Positions 1 to 8,723 of a stretch of DNA of 64,000 nucleotides are shown here, piece by piece. The notes under the pieces are model-generated. The model was given only the letters and a program-made list of their open reading frames with translations. It did no database searches and had not been told where the DNA came from. Source of the stretch: Bacteroidota bacterium (lineage in GTDB: Bacteria > Bacteroidota > Bacteroidia > Flavobacteriales_F > PHOS-HE28); assembly GCA_014584605.1 (NCBI GenBank), contig JACTMO010000080.1:62001-126000 (forward strand). The letters run 5' to 3'. Made by a program: the position numbers and the translations under genes. Each line of letters opens with the position of its first letter. Positions within the stretch are counted from its first letter, which is position 1.

Positions 1-1
1 C

Positions 2-559
2 ATCGCCTACTGGACCCTGTTCTTCTTCATCCCGGCGCTCACCATGCGCACCCTGGCCGAGGAGCGCCGTACCGGAACCCTGGACCTGCTGCTCACCAAG
101 GCCGTCACCGACCGGCAGGTGGTGCTGGGCAAGTTCCTCTCCTGCCTGCTGCTGATCGCCCTGGCGCTGGCCTGCACCCTGCCCTACTACGTCACCGTGG
201 CGAGCATCGGCCCCATCGATCACGGTGCGGCCATCTGCGGCTACCTCGCCCTCTTGTTGATGAGCGCCAGTTACATCGGCATCGGGGTGTTCGCCAGCAG
301 CCTTGGCAGCAACCAGCTCGTGGCCTTCCTCATCGCCCTGCTGATCGGCACCTTCTTCCACCTGCTCGCCGGCATCGTGGCGGCCTCCTTCACGGGCGCG
401 GTCGGGCGGGTGTTCGACTTCCTGGGCATGGGCGTCCACTTCGATTCCATGTCGCGCGGGGTGGTGGACAGCCGCGATGTGCTCTTCTTCCTCAGCATCG
501 CCACTGCGGGTGTGGTGGGTGCCGAGCTCCAACTGTCCAAACGCGGGCTGCAGCGCTGA
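2..559 (+). CDS. gldF: Gliding-motility ABC transporter permease GldF (5' truncated by window edge)
   Basis: This is the C-terminal part of an ABC-2 type inner-membrane permease. The frame is already open at base 2, so the true start lies outside the window. The visible 186 residues begin in a hydrophobic helix, then show the cytoplasmic motif LAEERRTGTLDLLLTKAVTD, typical of GldF/NosY-like permeases, followed by about four further membrane segments. GldF works with GldG and the ATPase GldA in Bacteroidota gliding motility; gldA is not in view. The stop is 4 bases before the gldG start, indicating one transcript. The family assignment rests on the motif and on the gldG neighbour. Confidence 0.9.
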   Translation: MAYWTLFFFIPALTMRTLAEERRTGTLDLLLTKAVTDRQVVLGKFLSCLLLIALALACTLPYYVTVASIGPIDHGAAICGYLALLLMSASYIGIGVFASSLGSNQLVAFLIALLIGTFFHLLAGIVAASFTGAVGRVFDFLGMGVHFDSMSRGVVDSRDVLFFLSIATAGVVGAELQLSKRGLQR

Positions 560-563
560 TGCC

Positions 564-2078
564 ATGAGGACCCGCGCCGCCATGATCCGTTACACGCTGC
601 TCTTCGCGGCCGTGCTGGTGCTGCTCAACCTGGCGGGCGCGCTGTACCACTTCCGCATCGACCTCACCGGCGACCGGCGATACACCCTGAGCCAGGCCAC
701 CCGCGACATCCTCAAGGACCTGCCCGAGGCCGTCACCATCACCGGCTACTTCACCCGGGAACTGCCGCCCGACCTGGCGGTGGCCCGCGACGAGTTCCGC
801 GACCTGCTGGTGGAGTACGGCGAACGCTCCGGCGGCAACGTGGTGTACGAGATGATCGACCCGGCCACGGCCGATACGCTGGAACAGCAGGCCCTGGAAA
901 GCGGCATTCGGCCGCTGCTGGTCAACACTCGCGAGAAGGACAAAGCCGAACAGATCAAGGCCTTCATGGGCGCGGTGGTGCGCATGGGCGATCAACAGGC
1001 GGTGATCCCCGTGGTGCAGCCCGGGTCGCCCATGGAATGGGACCTCAGCTCGCGCATCAAGGAGGTGAGCGTGCCGGAGAAGCCCGTGGTGGGCATCATG
1101 CAGGGGCATGGAGAGCCCTCCGTGAACGCCATGGCGCAGGCCATGCAGGGGCTCAGCGTGCTCTACAGCGTGGAGCCGATGACCATCTACGACACCCTGC
1201 CCGTCCACGGGCGCTTCCGCACCCTCGCCATCATCGATCCGGCGGACACCATCAGCCCCATGGCCCTGCAGCGCATGGAAGAGTTCATGGCCCGCGGGGG
1301 CGGCGTGGTCATCGCCTTCAGCAATGCCGCCGCGGACCTTCAGCGCACGCCCCTGGTGGAGCCGCGCCATACCGGCATCGAGGGATGGCTGGCGCGGCAC
1401 GGCCTTCGTGCCGACGACGACCTGGTGACCGATGCCCAATGCGGCCAGGTGCAGGTGATGCAGCAGCGCGGCATGTTCAACCTGCAGACGGCCATGGCCT
1501 TCCCGTACTTCCCCCTGGTGACCCGTTTCGAGGAGCATCCGGTGAGCGCCGGGCTCGAGGCCGTGGTGCTGCAGTTCGCCCGCTCCTTCACCCCCGTGGG
1601 CGACAGCACCTACCGCCGCACCCCCCTGCTCACCACCAGCGACCGCACCGGCGCGGTGACCCTGCCGCATGCCATCGACCTGCAGCACCAGTGGGGCGAT
1701 GCCGACTTCACCCAGGCCCCACGCCATCTGGCCTATGCCGTGGAAGGCCCCTTCGGCAACGGCCCGGGGGCCCGCCTGGTGGTGATCGGGAACGGCAACT
1801 TCGCCGTGGGCGCCGACGGGGGGCAGCTGAACCCCGACAACATCAACCTGCTGGTGAACGCCGTGGACTGGGTCAGCGACCGGACCGGCCTGATCGAGCT
1901 GCGCGGCAAGGGGGTCAACTACAGGCCCCTCGAAAAGCTGGACGACGGCGAGCGCGGAGCGCTGAAATGGACCAACCTGCTGCTGCCCATCCTGCTCGTG
2001 GTGTGCGCTGGACTGCTGCGCATGCAGTGGCGCCGTCGGCAGCGAAAGGCCCGAACCGCACCCGGCCATGTGGCGTGA
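564..2078 (+). CDS. gldG: Gliding-motility ABC transporter substrate-binding protein GldG
   Basis: About 504 residues with one N-terminal membrane anchor (IRYTLLFAAVLVLLNLAGAL), a long extracytoplasmic ABC-type transport-associated region, and a second membrane helix at the very C-terminus (LLLPILLVVCAGLL) followed by a basic tail. This is the GldG layout. The segment DLTGDRRYTLSQATRDIL after the first helix and the IKEV/GIMQGHGEP stretch are characteristic of the family. I place the start at 564, with 582 as an alternative, because the frame upstream overlaps gldF. It partners GldF and is translationally close to the DUF4340 gene downstream, which it overlaps by 11 bases. Confidence 0.9.
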   Translation: MRTRAAMIRYTLLFAAVLVLLNLAGALYHFRIDLTGDRRYTLSQATRDILKDLPEAVTITGYFTRELPPDLAVARDEFRDLLVEYGERSGGNVVYEMIDPATADTLEQQALESGIRPLLVNTREKDKAEQIKAFMGAVVRMGDQQAVIPVVQPGSPMEWDLSSRIKEVSVPEKPVVGIMQGHGEPSVNAMAQAMQGLSVLYSVEPMTIYDTLPVHGRFRTLAIIDPADTISPMALQRMEEFMARGGGVVIAFSNAAADLQRTPLVEPRHTGIEGWLARHGLRADDDLVTDAQCGQVQVMQQRGMFNLQTAMAFPYFPLVTRFEEHPVSAGLEAVVLQFARSFTPVGDSTYRRTPLLTTSDRTGAVTLPHAIDLQHQWGDADFTQAPRHLAYAVEGPFGNGPGARLVVIGNGNFAVGADGGQLNPDNINLLVNAVDWVSDRTGLIELRGKGVNYRPLEKLDDGERGALKWTNLLLPILLVVCAGLLRMQWRRRQRKARTAPGHVA

Positions 2079-3003
2079 CCGCAGCACCCGCGCCCTGCTG
2101 ATCGCCGCCGTCGTGCTGGCGCTGCTCCTGCTGGTCTCCAAGCTCTGGAGCCCGCGCACCCGCGACCGCAGTTTCCGCGACGTGGTGATGACGTTGGACA
2201 CCGCCGCCGTCACCAGCTTCTCCCTCTTCCCCAGCACCCTGGGGCACCGCGAGCTCCGCTTCGATCGCAGTCCCGACGGCTGGACCGTGCGCGAAGGCGA
2301 CCGCAGCCACCGCGCCGACGACGCGCGCATCCGGGAGTTCCTCGGCGGCCACGCCCACATGCGCGTCAAGCGCCTCACCGGCTTCATGGACCTGGTGAAG
2401 GAGCGCTACGAACTGACCGACAGCCTGCGCGAGACGGCCGTCTTCCGCCTGGTGGACGGCGGGGAACGCACGGTGCACTACGGTCGCAACACCTTCGCCC
2501 CGGGCAACGTCGGCATGTGGTCCGCCGTGAACCTGCCGGGCGAGCGGGAGGTCTTCGCCGTGGAAGGCACCATGAGCATGTACGCCGAGCAGCCCCTGGA
2601 CGAATGGCGGACCAAGTGGCTGGTGCGCGGTGAGGCCGTCCATGTCCGCAGCCTCCGGTTCAACTACTCGATGGACACCGCGTTCACCGTGGAGCGCACG
2701 GGGGACACCTGGACCGTGGGTGCCGACACGGCGGACCAGAGCAAGGTGGACGGCTACCTGGCCTCCCTGATGCAGGCCCGTGCGCAGGCCTTCGCCGATA
2801 CGGTGAACATCACCGGCCTGGCCCCGGATTACAGCCTGGAGGTAGGCTTCGATGATGGCCGCCCCCCCATCACCATCCAGGTCTTCACGGGCTGGTCCAG
2901 CCTGGTGGCCGTCTCTTCGCTGGACCCGCGGTCCAAGCTGCGCTTCGATCCCTCGCGTGAGCTGCCCCGCTTGTTCAGGACGCGCGGGCACTTCCTGCCC
3001 TGA
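2068..3003 (+). CDS. DUF4340 domain-containing membrane-anchored protein
   Basis: A 311-residue protein with a single N-terminal transmembrane helix (about residues 9-26) and an extracytoplasmic remainder that matches the DUF4340 pattern: repeated modules of beta strands, with an RDRSFRD segment after the anchor and a 'VGADTADQSKVDGYLASL' type segment near residue 220. The family has no established biochemical role but is often found next to GldG-like ABC transport genes, as here, where it overlaps gldG by 11 bases. That placement suggests it is an accessory of the same transporter (inference). Confidence 0.8.
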   Translation: MWRDRSTRALLIAAVVLALLLLVSKLWSPRTRDRSFRDVVMTLDTAAVTSFSLFPSTLGHRELRFDRSPDGWTVREGDRSHRADDARIREFLGGHAHMRVKRLTGFMDLVKERYELTDSLRETAVFRLVDGGERTVHYGRNTFAPGNVGMWSAVNLPGEREVFAVEGTMSMYAEQPLDEWRTKWLVRGEAVHVRSLRFNYSMDTAFTVERTGDTWTVGADTADQSKVDGYLASLMQARAQAFADTVNITGLAPDYSLEVGFDDGRPPITIQVFTGWSSLVAVSSLDPRSKLRFDPSRELPRLFRTRGHFLP

Positions 3004-3143
3004 AGCGCCATGAACGGCGGGCTGTTCATGGCCCGGCGTGGTCTCCTACCGAACGAGGCGCCCCGCCGTTCACCTTTGCAGGGTCCTTCATCGGGGGCCG
3101 TGGGTATCGCCCCGGCTCCTGACCCCGTGGGACGACAGCACGC

Positions 3144-4385
3144 ATGCCTCCCTCCCGACGCAACGCCTTCAAGCTGTTCGAGGTCACCGGCATCGAGCTC
3201 GATTACATGGTGGTGCAACGCGACACCCTGCGTGTGCTGCCCATCGTGGACCAGTTGTTCCAGGATGTGACCGGCCAGCTGACCAGTGATGTGGAACACG
3301 GCGAGGTGACCTGGAGCAACGAGCTGGCGAGCCATGTGGTGGAGCTGAAGACCACGCGTCCCGCGCGCCGCATCCCCGCCTTCCGCCGCCGGTTCGCCAC
3401 CGAGGTGCGCGCCATTAACGACGCCCTGGCCACCCGCCAGGCCATGCTGCTGCCCACGGCGGCGCACCCGTTGATGGACCCCCTGACCGAGACGGTGATC
3501 TGGCCGCATGCGCACAACGAGGTGTATGCCCTGTACCACCGCATCTTCGACTGCCGGGGCCACGGCTGGAGCAACCGTCAGAGCACCCACCTCAACCTGC
3601 CCTTCGCCACGGACGAGGAGTTCGGCAAGCTGCACGCCGCCGTGCGCATGGTGCTGCCCCTCATCCCTGCCTTGGCGGCCAGCTCCCCCCTGCTCGACGG
3701 CAAGGCGACCGGCTTCCTCGATTCGCGCATGGAGGCCTACCTGCACCACCAGGAACGGCTGCCCGCGCTCATGGGTTCGTTGATCCCGGAGGCCGTCTTC
3801 ACCCAGGAGGACTATTACCGCATCGTCTTCGACCCCATCGGCCGCGCGCTGGCCCCTTACGATCCCGAGGGTTTGTTGGACCATCACGTCGCCAATTCCC
3901 GCGGTGCCGTTGCCCGCTTCGACCGCGGTGCGATCGAACTGCGGGTCATCGACGCCCAGGAATGCCCCGGCATGGACCTGGCCATCGCGGAGCTCATCAC
4001 GGCGCTCTGCCGCGCCATGGCCAAGGGCCGATGGACCAGCACCTACCTGCAACGGGCCTGGAGCGAAACGGACCTGCTGCCCATCTTCCTGCAAACGATC
4101 AAGGATGCGGGCAGGGCGGTGATCGCCAACAAGGATCTCCTGTTGATGTTCGGTGTGATGAAGGAACAGCGCATGACGGCCCAGCGCTTGTGGGAGCACA
4201 TCGTGCAGGAACTCCGCGGCGAGCTCAGCGAGGATGCCCGCGTGCTGATCGACCACATCCTGTCCAAGGGCTGCCTGGCCCAACGCATCCTGGCGCGCAC
4301 CGGGCGCAAGCCCTCCACGGAAAAGGTGCGGCAGGTCTATGCCGAACTGGCCGCCTGCCTGCACGACGACCGGCCCTTCGCCTGA
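3144..4385 (+). CDS. Glutamate-cysteine ligase family protein (GCS2 / carboxylate-amine ligase type)
   Basis: A 413-residue soluble protein resembling the GCS2 (YbdK-like) family, which joins a glutamate-type carboxylate to an amine using ATP. Supporting segments are FEVTGIELDYMVV near the N-terminus, the HPLMDPLTETVIWPH region near residue 110, the NRQSTHLNLPF strand and the late RGAIELRVIDAQECPGMDLA segment, which fit the conserved blocks of this family. Length is in the usual range. It lies alone between the gld unit and a convergent peptidase gene. Because the same organism has bshB1 (bacillithiol) the product need not be glutathione; substrate is unknown. Confidence 0.75.
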   Translation: MPPSRRNAFKLFEVTGIELDYMVVQRDTLRVLPIVDQLFQDVTGQLTSDVEHGEVTWSNELASHVVELKTTRPARRIPAFRRRFATEVRAINDALATRQAMLLPTAAHPLMDPLTETVIWPHAHNEVYALYHRIFDCRGHGWSNRQSTHLNLPFATDEEFGKLHAAVRMVLPLIPALAASSPLLDGKATGFLDSRMEAYLHHQERLPALMGSLIPEAVFTQEDYYRIVFDPIGRALAPYDPEGLLDHHVANSRGAVARFDRGAIELRVIDAQECPGMDLAIAELITALCRAMAKGRWTSTYLQRAWSETDLLPIFLQTIKDAGRAVIANKDLLLMFGVMKEQRMTAQRLWEHIVQELRGELSEDARVLIDHILSKGCLAQRILARTGRKPSTEKVRQVYAELAACLHDDRPFA

Positions 4386-4424
4386 GGTCTTCTTCGCCGG
4401 GCACCCCAAGGCCCCCCGGCCCGC

Positions 4425-7367
4425 TCAGCGCAGCACCTGGAACGGTTCGGCCCCGCTGGCCCGGTCGGTGGTCACCTGCAACACATAGCTGCCAGCCGCC
4501 AGGTCCGCGACGTTCAGGAGCACCCGGTCGTGCAGGTCCGCACCGCTCAACCGCCGGTGGAGGACCGACCGGCCTGCGGCGTCCACCACCCGCAGCTCGG
4601 CCCGGCGGGCATCGCCCCAAGCGGCATGCACCTGCAGCAGGTCGCTGGCCGGTCTGGGGAACAGCAGAAGGTCCACCGTGGCCTGCTCCTCCATGCCCAC
4701 CGTACCCAGGTCCCACAGCTGGATGTCGTCCACGGCGGCCTCCACCAGGCTGCCTCCGTCCAGGTACTCGCCGGGGCGGATGCTGTCCGATGCATGGTAC
4801 TTGATGTACACCGTGGCGTTGGGGCTCACGTGGTCGCCCACGCGGAACGCCACGCGGCGCCAGCTGCGGTCACTGGTGCGTGTGTTCTCCACCGGCACCC
4901 ACGTGCTGCCGTCGTTGCTCAGGAACACCTGCCACCAGTCCTGGCCGGGGTTGGCACCGCTGGGCGGATCGTTCACGTACCAGCGCCAGTAGGTGATCGC
5001 GGGCTCTTGCATGGCCGACAGGTCGAGCGCGGCGCTCCGCAGCGTGGTGGTGCCGTCGTCCACGTCGTTCTCGCCCAGGGGCGATTGCTCGGTGGCCGCG
5101 TTGCCCGTCACGTAGCAGATCTCGCCGTTGGGGGTGTGCTGCTCACCGGGTTGGACCACCGTGCTCGGGTCGCCCGGTGTGCCGTAACTGCCCACCGGCA
5201 GGTTGAACTCCCATTCGCCGGTGGTGGCGTTGTCCGTCGGGAGGCCGATGTCCCAATTGCCGAGCTGGGTGTTGTTGTCGGCATCGTCGGTGGCCACCAG
5301 GGCGAAGCCCACCAGGATGTGGTAGGGCACGTTGGGGTCGGGCTCGGCCGCACCCACCGGTACCACCGCGCTCAGCTGCTGAAAGCTGTCCTCCACGCCC
5401 ATGTAGTAGGAGATGAGGGTGCCCTGCGGTTGAGCGGGGATGGTGACATGGAAGTCGTTGCTCCCGAAGTCGACCATGGGCAGCATGTTCCACGTGGGGT
5501 CGTTGTTCACCCGGTAGAACAGCTTCACCTCCTGGAGGAAGGGCAGGAAGTCCAGGTCCAGGATCAGCTGGGCGTCCAGCTCGATGCCCTGGCCATGGGG
5601 AGCGAAACCTGCGTTGCTGTGCACCAGGGTGGCGTTGCTCAGGAGGGTGATGCCGTGCAGGGCGAAGGCTTCCACGATGACAGCGGCGTTGGGTGTGCCG
5701 TTGGTGATGTCGCCGTCGGTGTCGTCGGCTTGCAGCACGTCGAGCAGCACGTCGCGGAAGGCCTGGCCCTCGTTGCCGTCCGGCGTATTGGCCTGCAGGC
5801 CGGGGAAGGCCTCCACGAAGAGGGTGAGCATGGCGTTCATGTCATTGCCCAGCAACACGTAGGTGTCCCACCAGGCCCCGGCGATGATCTCCCCATCGGC
5901 ATGCACCTCGCCCACCAGGTCCACCGGATACACCTTGCGGTTCTCGTCGTAGCGTCGGATGAAGGCGTCGGGGTCACTCAGCGAACTGCCTTCGGCCATG
6001 ATGGGGTCCTCCGTGATCGACAGGGACCACACATCGGCGTAGCCTTCGTTCATGGCACCGTTGGTGAACTGGCTGAGCAGGGAGCCGTAGAACTTGTCGT
6101 TGATGCCGTGGCCGTACTCATGGTACACCACCTCGGCGATCTGCGCATAGCTCTGGCAGTCGTTGCCTTCCTGGTAGAAGTTGATCGACCCACCGTCGTA
6201 GAACGCGTTGCAGGTGCCGGCCACGTCCACGTTGGCCGTGAAGGGCAGGTCGAGCGATGTGAAGCCGGGCAGCCAGGTCTTCATGTGATCGTGGACCACG
6301 TTCACATGGTAGTAGGCACTGCGTTCCCGGAGGTTGGCATCGCCGTCGAAGCTGATGGCGTTGGCGCCTTCCTGCAACGTGGTCTGGAAGCTCGGTGTGC
6401 TGCCGCCGGTCTTCACGTTGCACCAGCGCCCGTCCAGGAAGAAGGTCGCGTTCACGGGCCCGCCCACCCCGGTGTTCAGGTAGCCCTGATCATCCAGGTA
6501 CTGGCTCAGCCCGTTCACCACCACGCGCAGGTCCGGCAGCACTTCGGTGGTGGCCGGGATGTACGGGTTCTGCGTGTAGGCGCTCGCGCTGGCGCTGATC
6601 TCGGCCCCCGCAGCGGCCGGGGGGGCGTGGTGCATCACCTGGTCCTGCCTGTGGAGCAGCTCGCCCGACCGGGCGTCCACCCAGCAGGCCCAGCGACCGG
6701 GGACCCCTGCTTCCACCGTATGCACCACGACCTCCTGCACGAGCTTGTGCACCACGGACCGATGCTCCGGGACCGGCAGGATGCGCAGGCCGTTCACGTC
6801 CGCGCCCACGATGCCGGTGAGCCTGGCCGATGCGCTGGCCACTGCGGCGGCCTCGCTGATGGAGGGTTGCGCCCCCACCTGAATGCCCGGGTACAGGTCG
6901 GTACCGAAGGCGATCACCCGCCCCTGTGCATCCAGTTTCACCATGGCCTGCCCGAAGAGCACGGGTAGTCCGTGGTGCTGCTGGGCGAAATGCACATAGG
7001 TATGCTTCGGTGTGGGATGGACCGAACGCAGGACCATCTCTTCCAGCGGCAGCCCGAAGCCCGCAAGCTGGTGCTGAAGGAAGTCCAGGGCCCGGGAGGC
7101 AGGGTCCGCACCCAGGGTGGCGATGGGCTTGCCGTAGGCGCGATGCGGCAGTCCGTTGGCCTCGTTGAACTCGACCAGCCAGGTGCCGTGCGTCGCCACG
7201 AACGAACGCCATTGCGGCCGGGCTCGCAGCGCCTCCTGCCAGGCGATGTCCGGTGTACGCACCCGGTCGCCCAGGAAGGTGATGCGCCTGTCATCGCGGC
7301 CGCCGTCGATGGACATGGCGGGCAGGGAAGCGACGAACAGGCCGATGAACAGCAGTGGGGTGCGCAT
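4425..7367 (-). CDS. Secreted M36-family (fungalysin-like) metallopeptidase with T9SS type A sorting domain
   Basis: A 980-residue secreted zinc peptidase. The start at 7367 gives a clean signal peptide (MRTPLLFIGLFVASLPAMS); a start further upstream would bury it. An FTP-like propeptide region precedes the catalytic domain, whose zinc motif HEYGHG sits near residue 415, followed by the EGYADVWSLS segment that supplies the third ligand in M36 enzymes. The C-terminal third contains a beta-sandwich domain ending in a T9SS type A sorting domain (LFPRPASDLLQVHAAW ... GSYVLQVTTDR). It is expected to be exported through T9SS and anchored or released at the surface for protein degradation. Confidence 0.92.
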   Translation of the reverse strand: MRTPLLFIGLFVASLPAMSIDGGRDDRRITFLGDRVRTPDIAWQEALRARPQWRSFVATHGTWLVEFNEANGLPHRAYGKPIATLGADPASRALDFLQHQLAGFGLPLEEMVLRSVHPTPKHTYVHFAQQHHGLPVLFGQAMVKLDAQGRVIAFGTDLYPGIQVGAQPSISEAAAVASASARLTGIVGADVNGLRILPVPEHRSVVHKLVQEVVVHTVEAGVPGRWACWVDARSGELLHRQDQVMHHAPPAAAGAEISASASAYTQNPYIPATTEVLPDLRVVVNGLSQYLDDQGYLNTGVGGPVNATFFLDGRWCNVKTGGSTPSFQTTLQEGANAISFDGDANLRERSAYYHVNVVHDHMKTWLPGFTSLDLPFTANVDVAGTCNAFYDGGSINFYQEGNDCQSYAQIAEVVYHEYGHGINDKFYGSLLSQFTNGAMNEGYADVWSLSITEDPIMAEGSSLSDPDAFIRRYDENRKVYPVDLVGEVHADGEIIAGAWWDTYVLLGNDMNAMLTLFVEAFPGLQANTPDGNEGQAFRDVLLDVLQADDTDGDITNGTPNAAVIVEAFALHGITLLSNATLVHSNAGFAPHGQGIELDAQLILDLDFLPFLQEVKLFYRVNNDPTWNMLPMVDFGSNDFHVTIPAQPQGTLISYYMGVEDSFQQLSAVVPVGAAEPDPNVPYHILVGFALVATDDADNNTQLGNWDIGLPTDNATTGEWEFNLPVGSYGTPGDPSTVVQPGEQHTPNGEICYVTGNAATEQSPLGENDVDDGTTTLRSAALDLSAMQEPAITYWRWYVNDPPSGANPGQDWWQVFLSNDGSTWVPVENTRTSDRSWRRVAFRVGDHVSPNATVYIKYHASDSIRPGEYLDGGSLVEAAVDDIQLWDLGTVGMEEQATVDLLLFPRPASDLLQVHAAWGDARRAELRVVDAAGRSVLHRRLSGADLHDRVLLNVADLAAGSYVLQVTTDRASGAEPFQVLR

Positions 7368-7448
7368 GGGGCAACAGGTTGGGGGGACCGAAGGTCGCAA
7401 GTAGGTGGCACCCGGGCAACCCGGGGTGCCGTCGCGCTTGGATGCCTG

Positions 7449-8219
7449 TCAGGGATCGGGGAGTTCGACCGTCAAGCCATCGTAGGCCAGCTCGACCCCG
7501 GTGGGCAAGGTGGGTGCCACGTGCGCGTGGGCGCCCAGCAGGTGGCTGATGTGGGTGAACAAGGTGCGGCGGGCACCGAGTTCCCCGGCCAGGTCCAGGG
7601 CCTCGCGCAGGTTGAGATGCGCCGCATGCGGTTCGTGGCGCAGGGCGTTCAGCACCAGCACCTCGGTGCCGCGCACGCGTTCCTTGGCGGCATCGGGCAG
7701 CACCTTGGCGTCCGTGATGTAGGTGAAGGCGCCGATGCGAAAGCCCAGAACGGGCATGCCGAGATGGAGCACTTCCACCGCCTCCAGGGCGGTGCCTGCG
7801 GCCGTGAAGGGGCCTGGAGCGATGGGATGCAGCTCCAGCTCGGGCACGCCGGGATAGCGCACCTCGGCGAACGCATAGGCGAAGATCCGCCGCACGGCCC
7901 CCAGCGTGGCCGCCGAACCGTACACCGGCATCGCGGCGCCCTGCAGGTGGTTGAAGCTGCGCAGGTCGTCCATGCCGCTGATGTGGTCCATGTGCTCGTG
8001 GGTCAGCAGCACCGCATCCACCCGGTCCACCCCTTCGCGCAGGCATTGCTGCCGCAGGTCGGGGCCGGCATCGATCAGGATGGAGCGCCCGCCCACCTGC
8101 AGCCAGCCCGCCGTGCGGGTCCGCCGGTCGCGGGCATCGGGGCTGGCGCACACCGCGCAGCGGCAGCCGATCACCGGCACACCCTGGCTGGTCCCTGTTC
8201 CGAGGAAGGTGAAGCGCAT
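7449..8219 (-). CDS. MBL-fold metal-dependent hydrolase (PhnP/RNase Z-like superfamily)
   Basis: A 256-residue metallo-beta-lactamase-fold protein. It starts MRFTFLGTGTSQGVPVIGC, the typical first strand and glycine-rich turn, followed by a CRCAVC cysteine cluster like that of PhnP-type phosphodiesterases, then the metal motif THEHMDHISG (HxHxDH) near residue 70. A later TYITDAK and an NALRHEPHAAHLN segment give further ligands. Start 8219 was chosen because the open frame upstream runs backward through tRNA-Ser. An AT-rich stretch just upstream may be its promoter. Substrate is unknown; cyclic phosphodiesters are one family precedent. Confidence 0.85.
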   Translation of the reverse strand: MRFTFLGTGTSQGVPVIGCRCAVCASPDARDRRTRTAGWLQVGGRSILIDAGPDLRQQCLREGVDRVDAVLLTHEHMDHISGMDDLRSFNHLQGAAMPVYGSAATLGAVRRIFAYAFAEVRYPGVPELELHPIAPGPFTAAGTALEAVEVLHLGMPVLGFRIGAFTYITDAKVLPDAAKERVRGTEVLVLNALRHEPHAAHLNLREALDLAGELGARRTLFTHISHLLGAHAHVAPTLPTGVELAYDGLTVELPDP

Positions 8220-8252
8220 CTCCGGCGCGCAAAATACCCCATCGCCCGGCGC

Positions 8253-8260
8253 TACCTTCG
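8253..8260 (+). promoter_or_regulatory. Putative -7 box (TACCTTCG) for tRNA-Ser
   Basis: The octamer TACCTTCG ends 9 nt before the mature tRNA 5' end and fits the Bacteroidota -7 consensus TAnnTTTG at seven of eight positions. Assignment is by motif and position only. Confidence 0.5.
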
Positions 8261-8269
8261 CCGCGCTCC

Positions 8270-8359
8270 GGAGAGGTGGCAGAGCGGTCGAATGCGGCGG
8301 TCTTGAAAACCGCTTTATCCGCAAGGGTAACGGGGGTTCGAATCCCTCCCTCTCCGCCA
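8270..8359 (+). tRNA. tRNA-Ser (UGA anticodon)
   Basis: The 90-nt sequence folds as a class II tRNA. The acceptor arm is GGAGAGG paired with CCTCTCC, the anticodon loop reads CTTGAAA with TGA flanked by the GCGGT/ACCGC stem, a long variable arm follows (about TTATCCGCAAGGGTAAC), and the T arm GGGGGTTCGAATCCCTC precedes discriminator G and an encoded CCA. A box TACCTTCG ends 9 nt upstream of the 5' end and is a plausible promoter -7 element. The 3' end is repeated downstream (see the repeat entries). Confidence 0.95.
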
Positions 8360-8406
8360 ACGCGGCCCGCGGAGCGGACGGACAAGCCGACCGGCGGATG
8401 GCCGGG
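8342..8406 (+). repeat. Direct repeat copy 1 (tRNA-Ser 3' end plus flank)
   Basis: This 65-base block covers the last 18 bases of tRNA-Ser including CCA, then 47 bases of flanking sequence. It recurs 151 bp downstream with three visible mismatches. Confidence 0.85.
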
Positions 8407-8492
8407 CCTGCCCGGGATCGGCCGCAGGTCGGCTTGGGCAAAGTCCGCGAAGCGGCTTCGCGTTGAAGCCTCCCCCAACGGGATGTCCTACC

Positions 8493-8557
8493 ATCCCTCC
8501 CTCTCCGCCAACGCGGCCCGCAGAGCGGGCGGACAGGCCGACCGGCGGATGGCCGGG
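8493..8557 (+). repeat. Direct repeat copy 2 (duplicated tRNA-Ser 3' end)
   Basis: The second copy of the block starting ATCCCTCCCTCTCCGCCA is not preceded by a tRNA body, so it is a 3'-end fragment only. It lies in the gene-free stretch 8360-8723, in which I see no gene, only these repeats and GC-rich low-complexity sequence. Such a fragment can be an attachment-site relic of an integrated element or a simple tandem duplication. Confidence 0.85.
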
Positions 8558-8710
8558 ATCGCACCCGCAAGCGCGTTCAACCAGGAGGATCGTGAGCGGT
8601 TCCTCCGGCCCTGCCCGCACCCCTTTCCGCCGCATGATCCCGTCGCGTCGCGGACCGTAGGAACGGCATTCCCGCCCAAGGAACGGTAAGGCCCCGGTCG
8701 CTGCCCGAAC

Positions 8711-8718
8711 TACCTTTG
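8711..8718 (+). promoter_or_regulatory. Putative -7 promoter box TACCTTTG for the GWxTD gene
   Basis: A perfect match to the Bacteroidota -7 consensus TAnnTTTG. It ends 5 nt before the ATG at 8724, so transcription would begin at or beside the start codon. Confidence 0.6.
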
Positions 8719-8723
8719 GTCTC

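Noticed and set aside
8493-8557. Second tRNA-Ser gene
   Set aside because: Only the 3' part of the acceptor and T arm is present; no D arm, anticodon or variable arm precedes it.
8220-8570. N-terminal extension of the MBL hydrolase
   Set aside because: The longer frame runs antisense through tRNA-Ser and its repeat; the family start MRFTFLGTG is at 8219.
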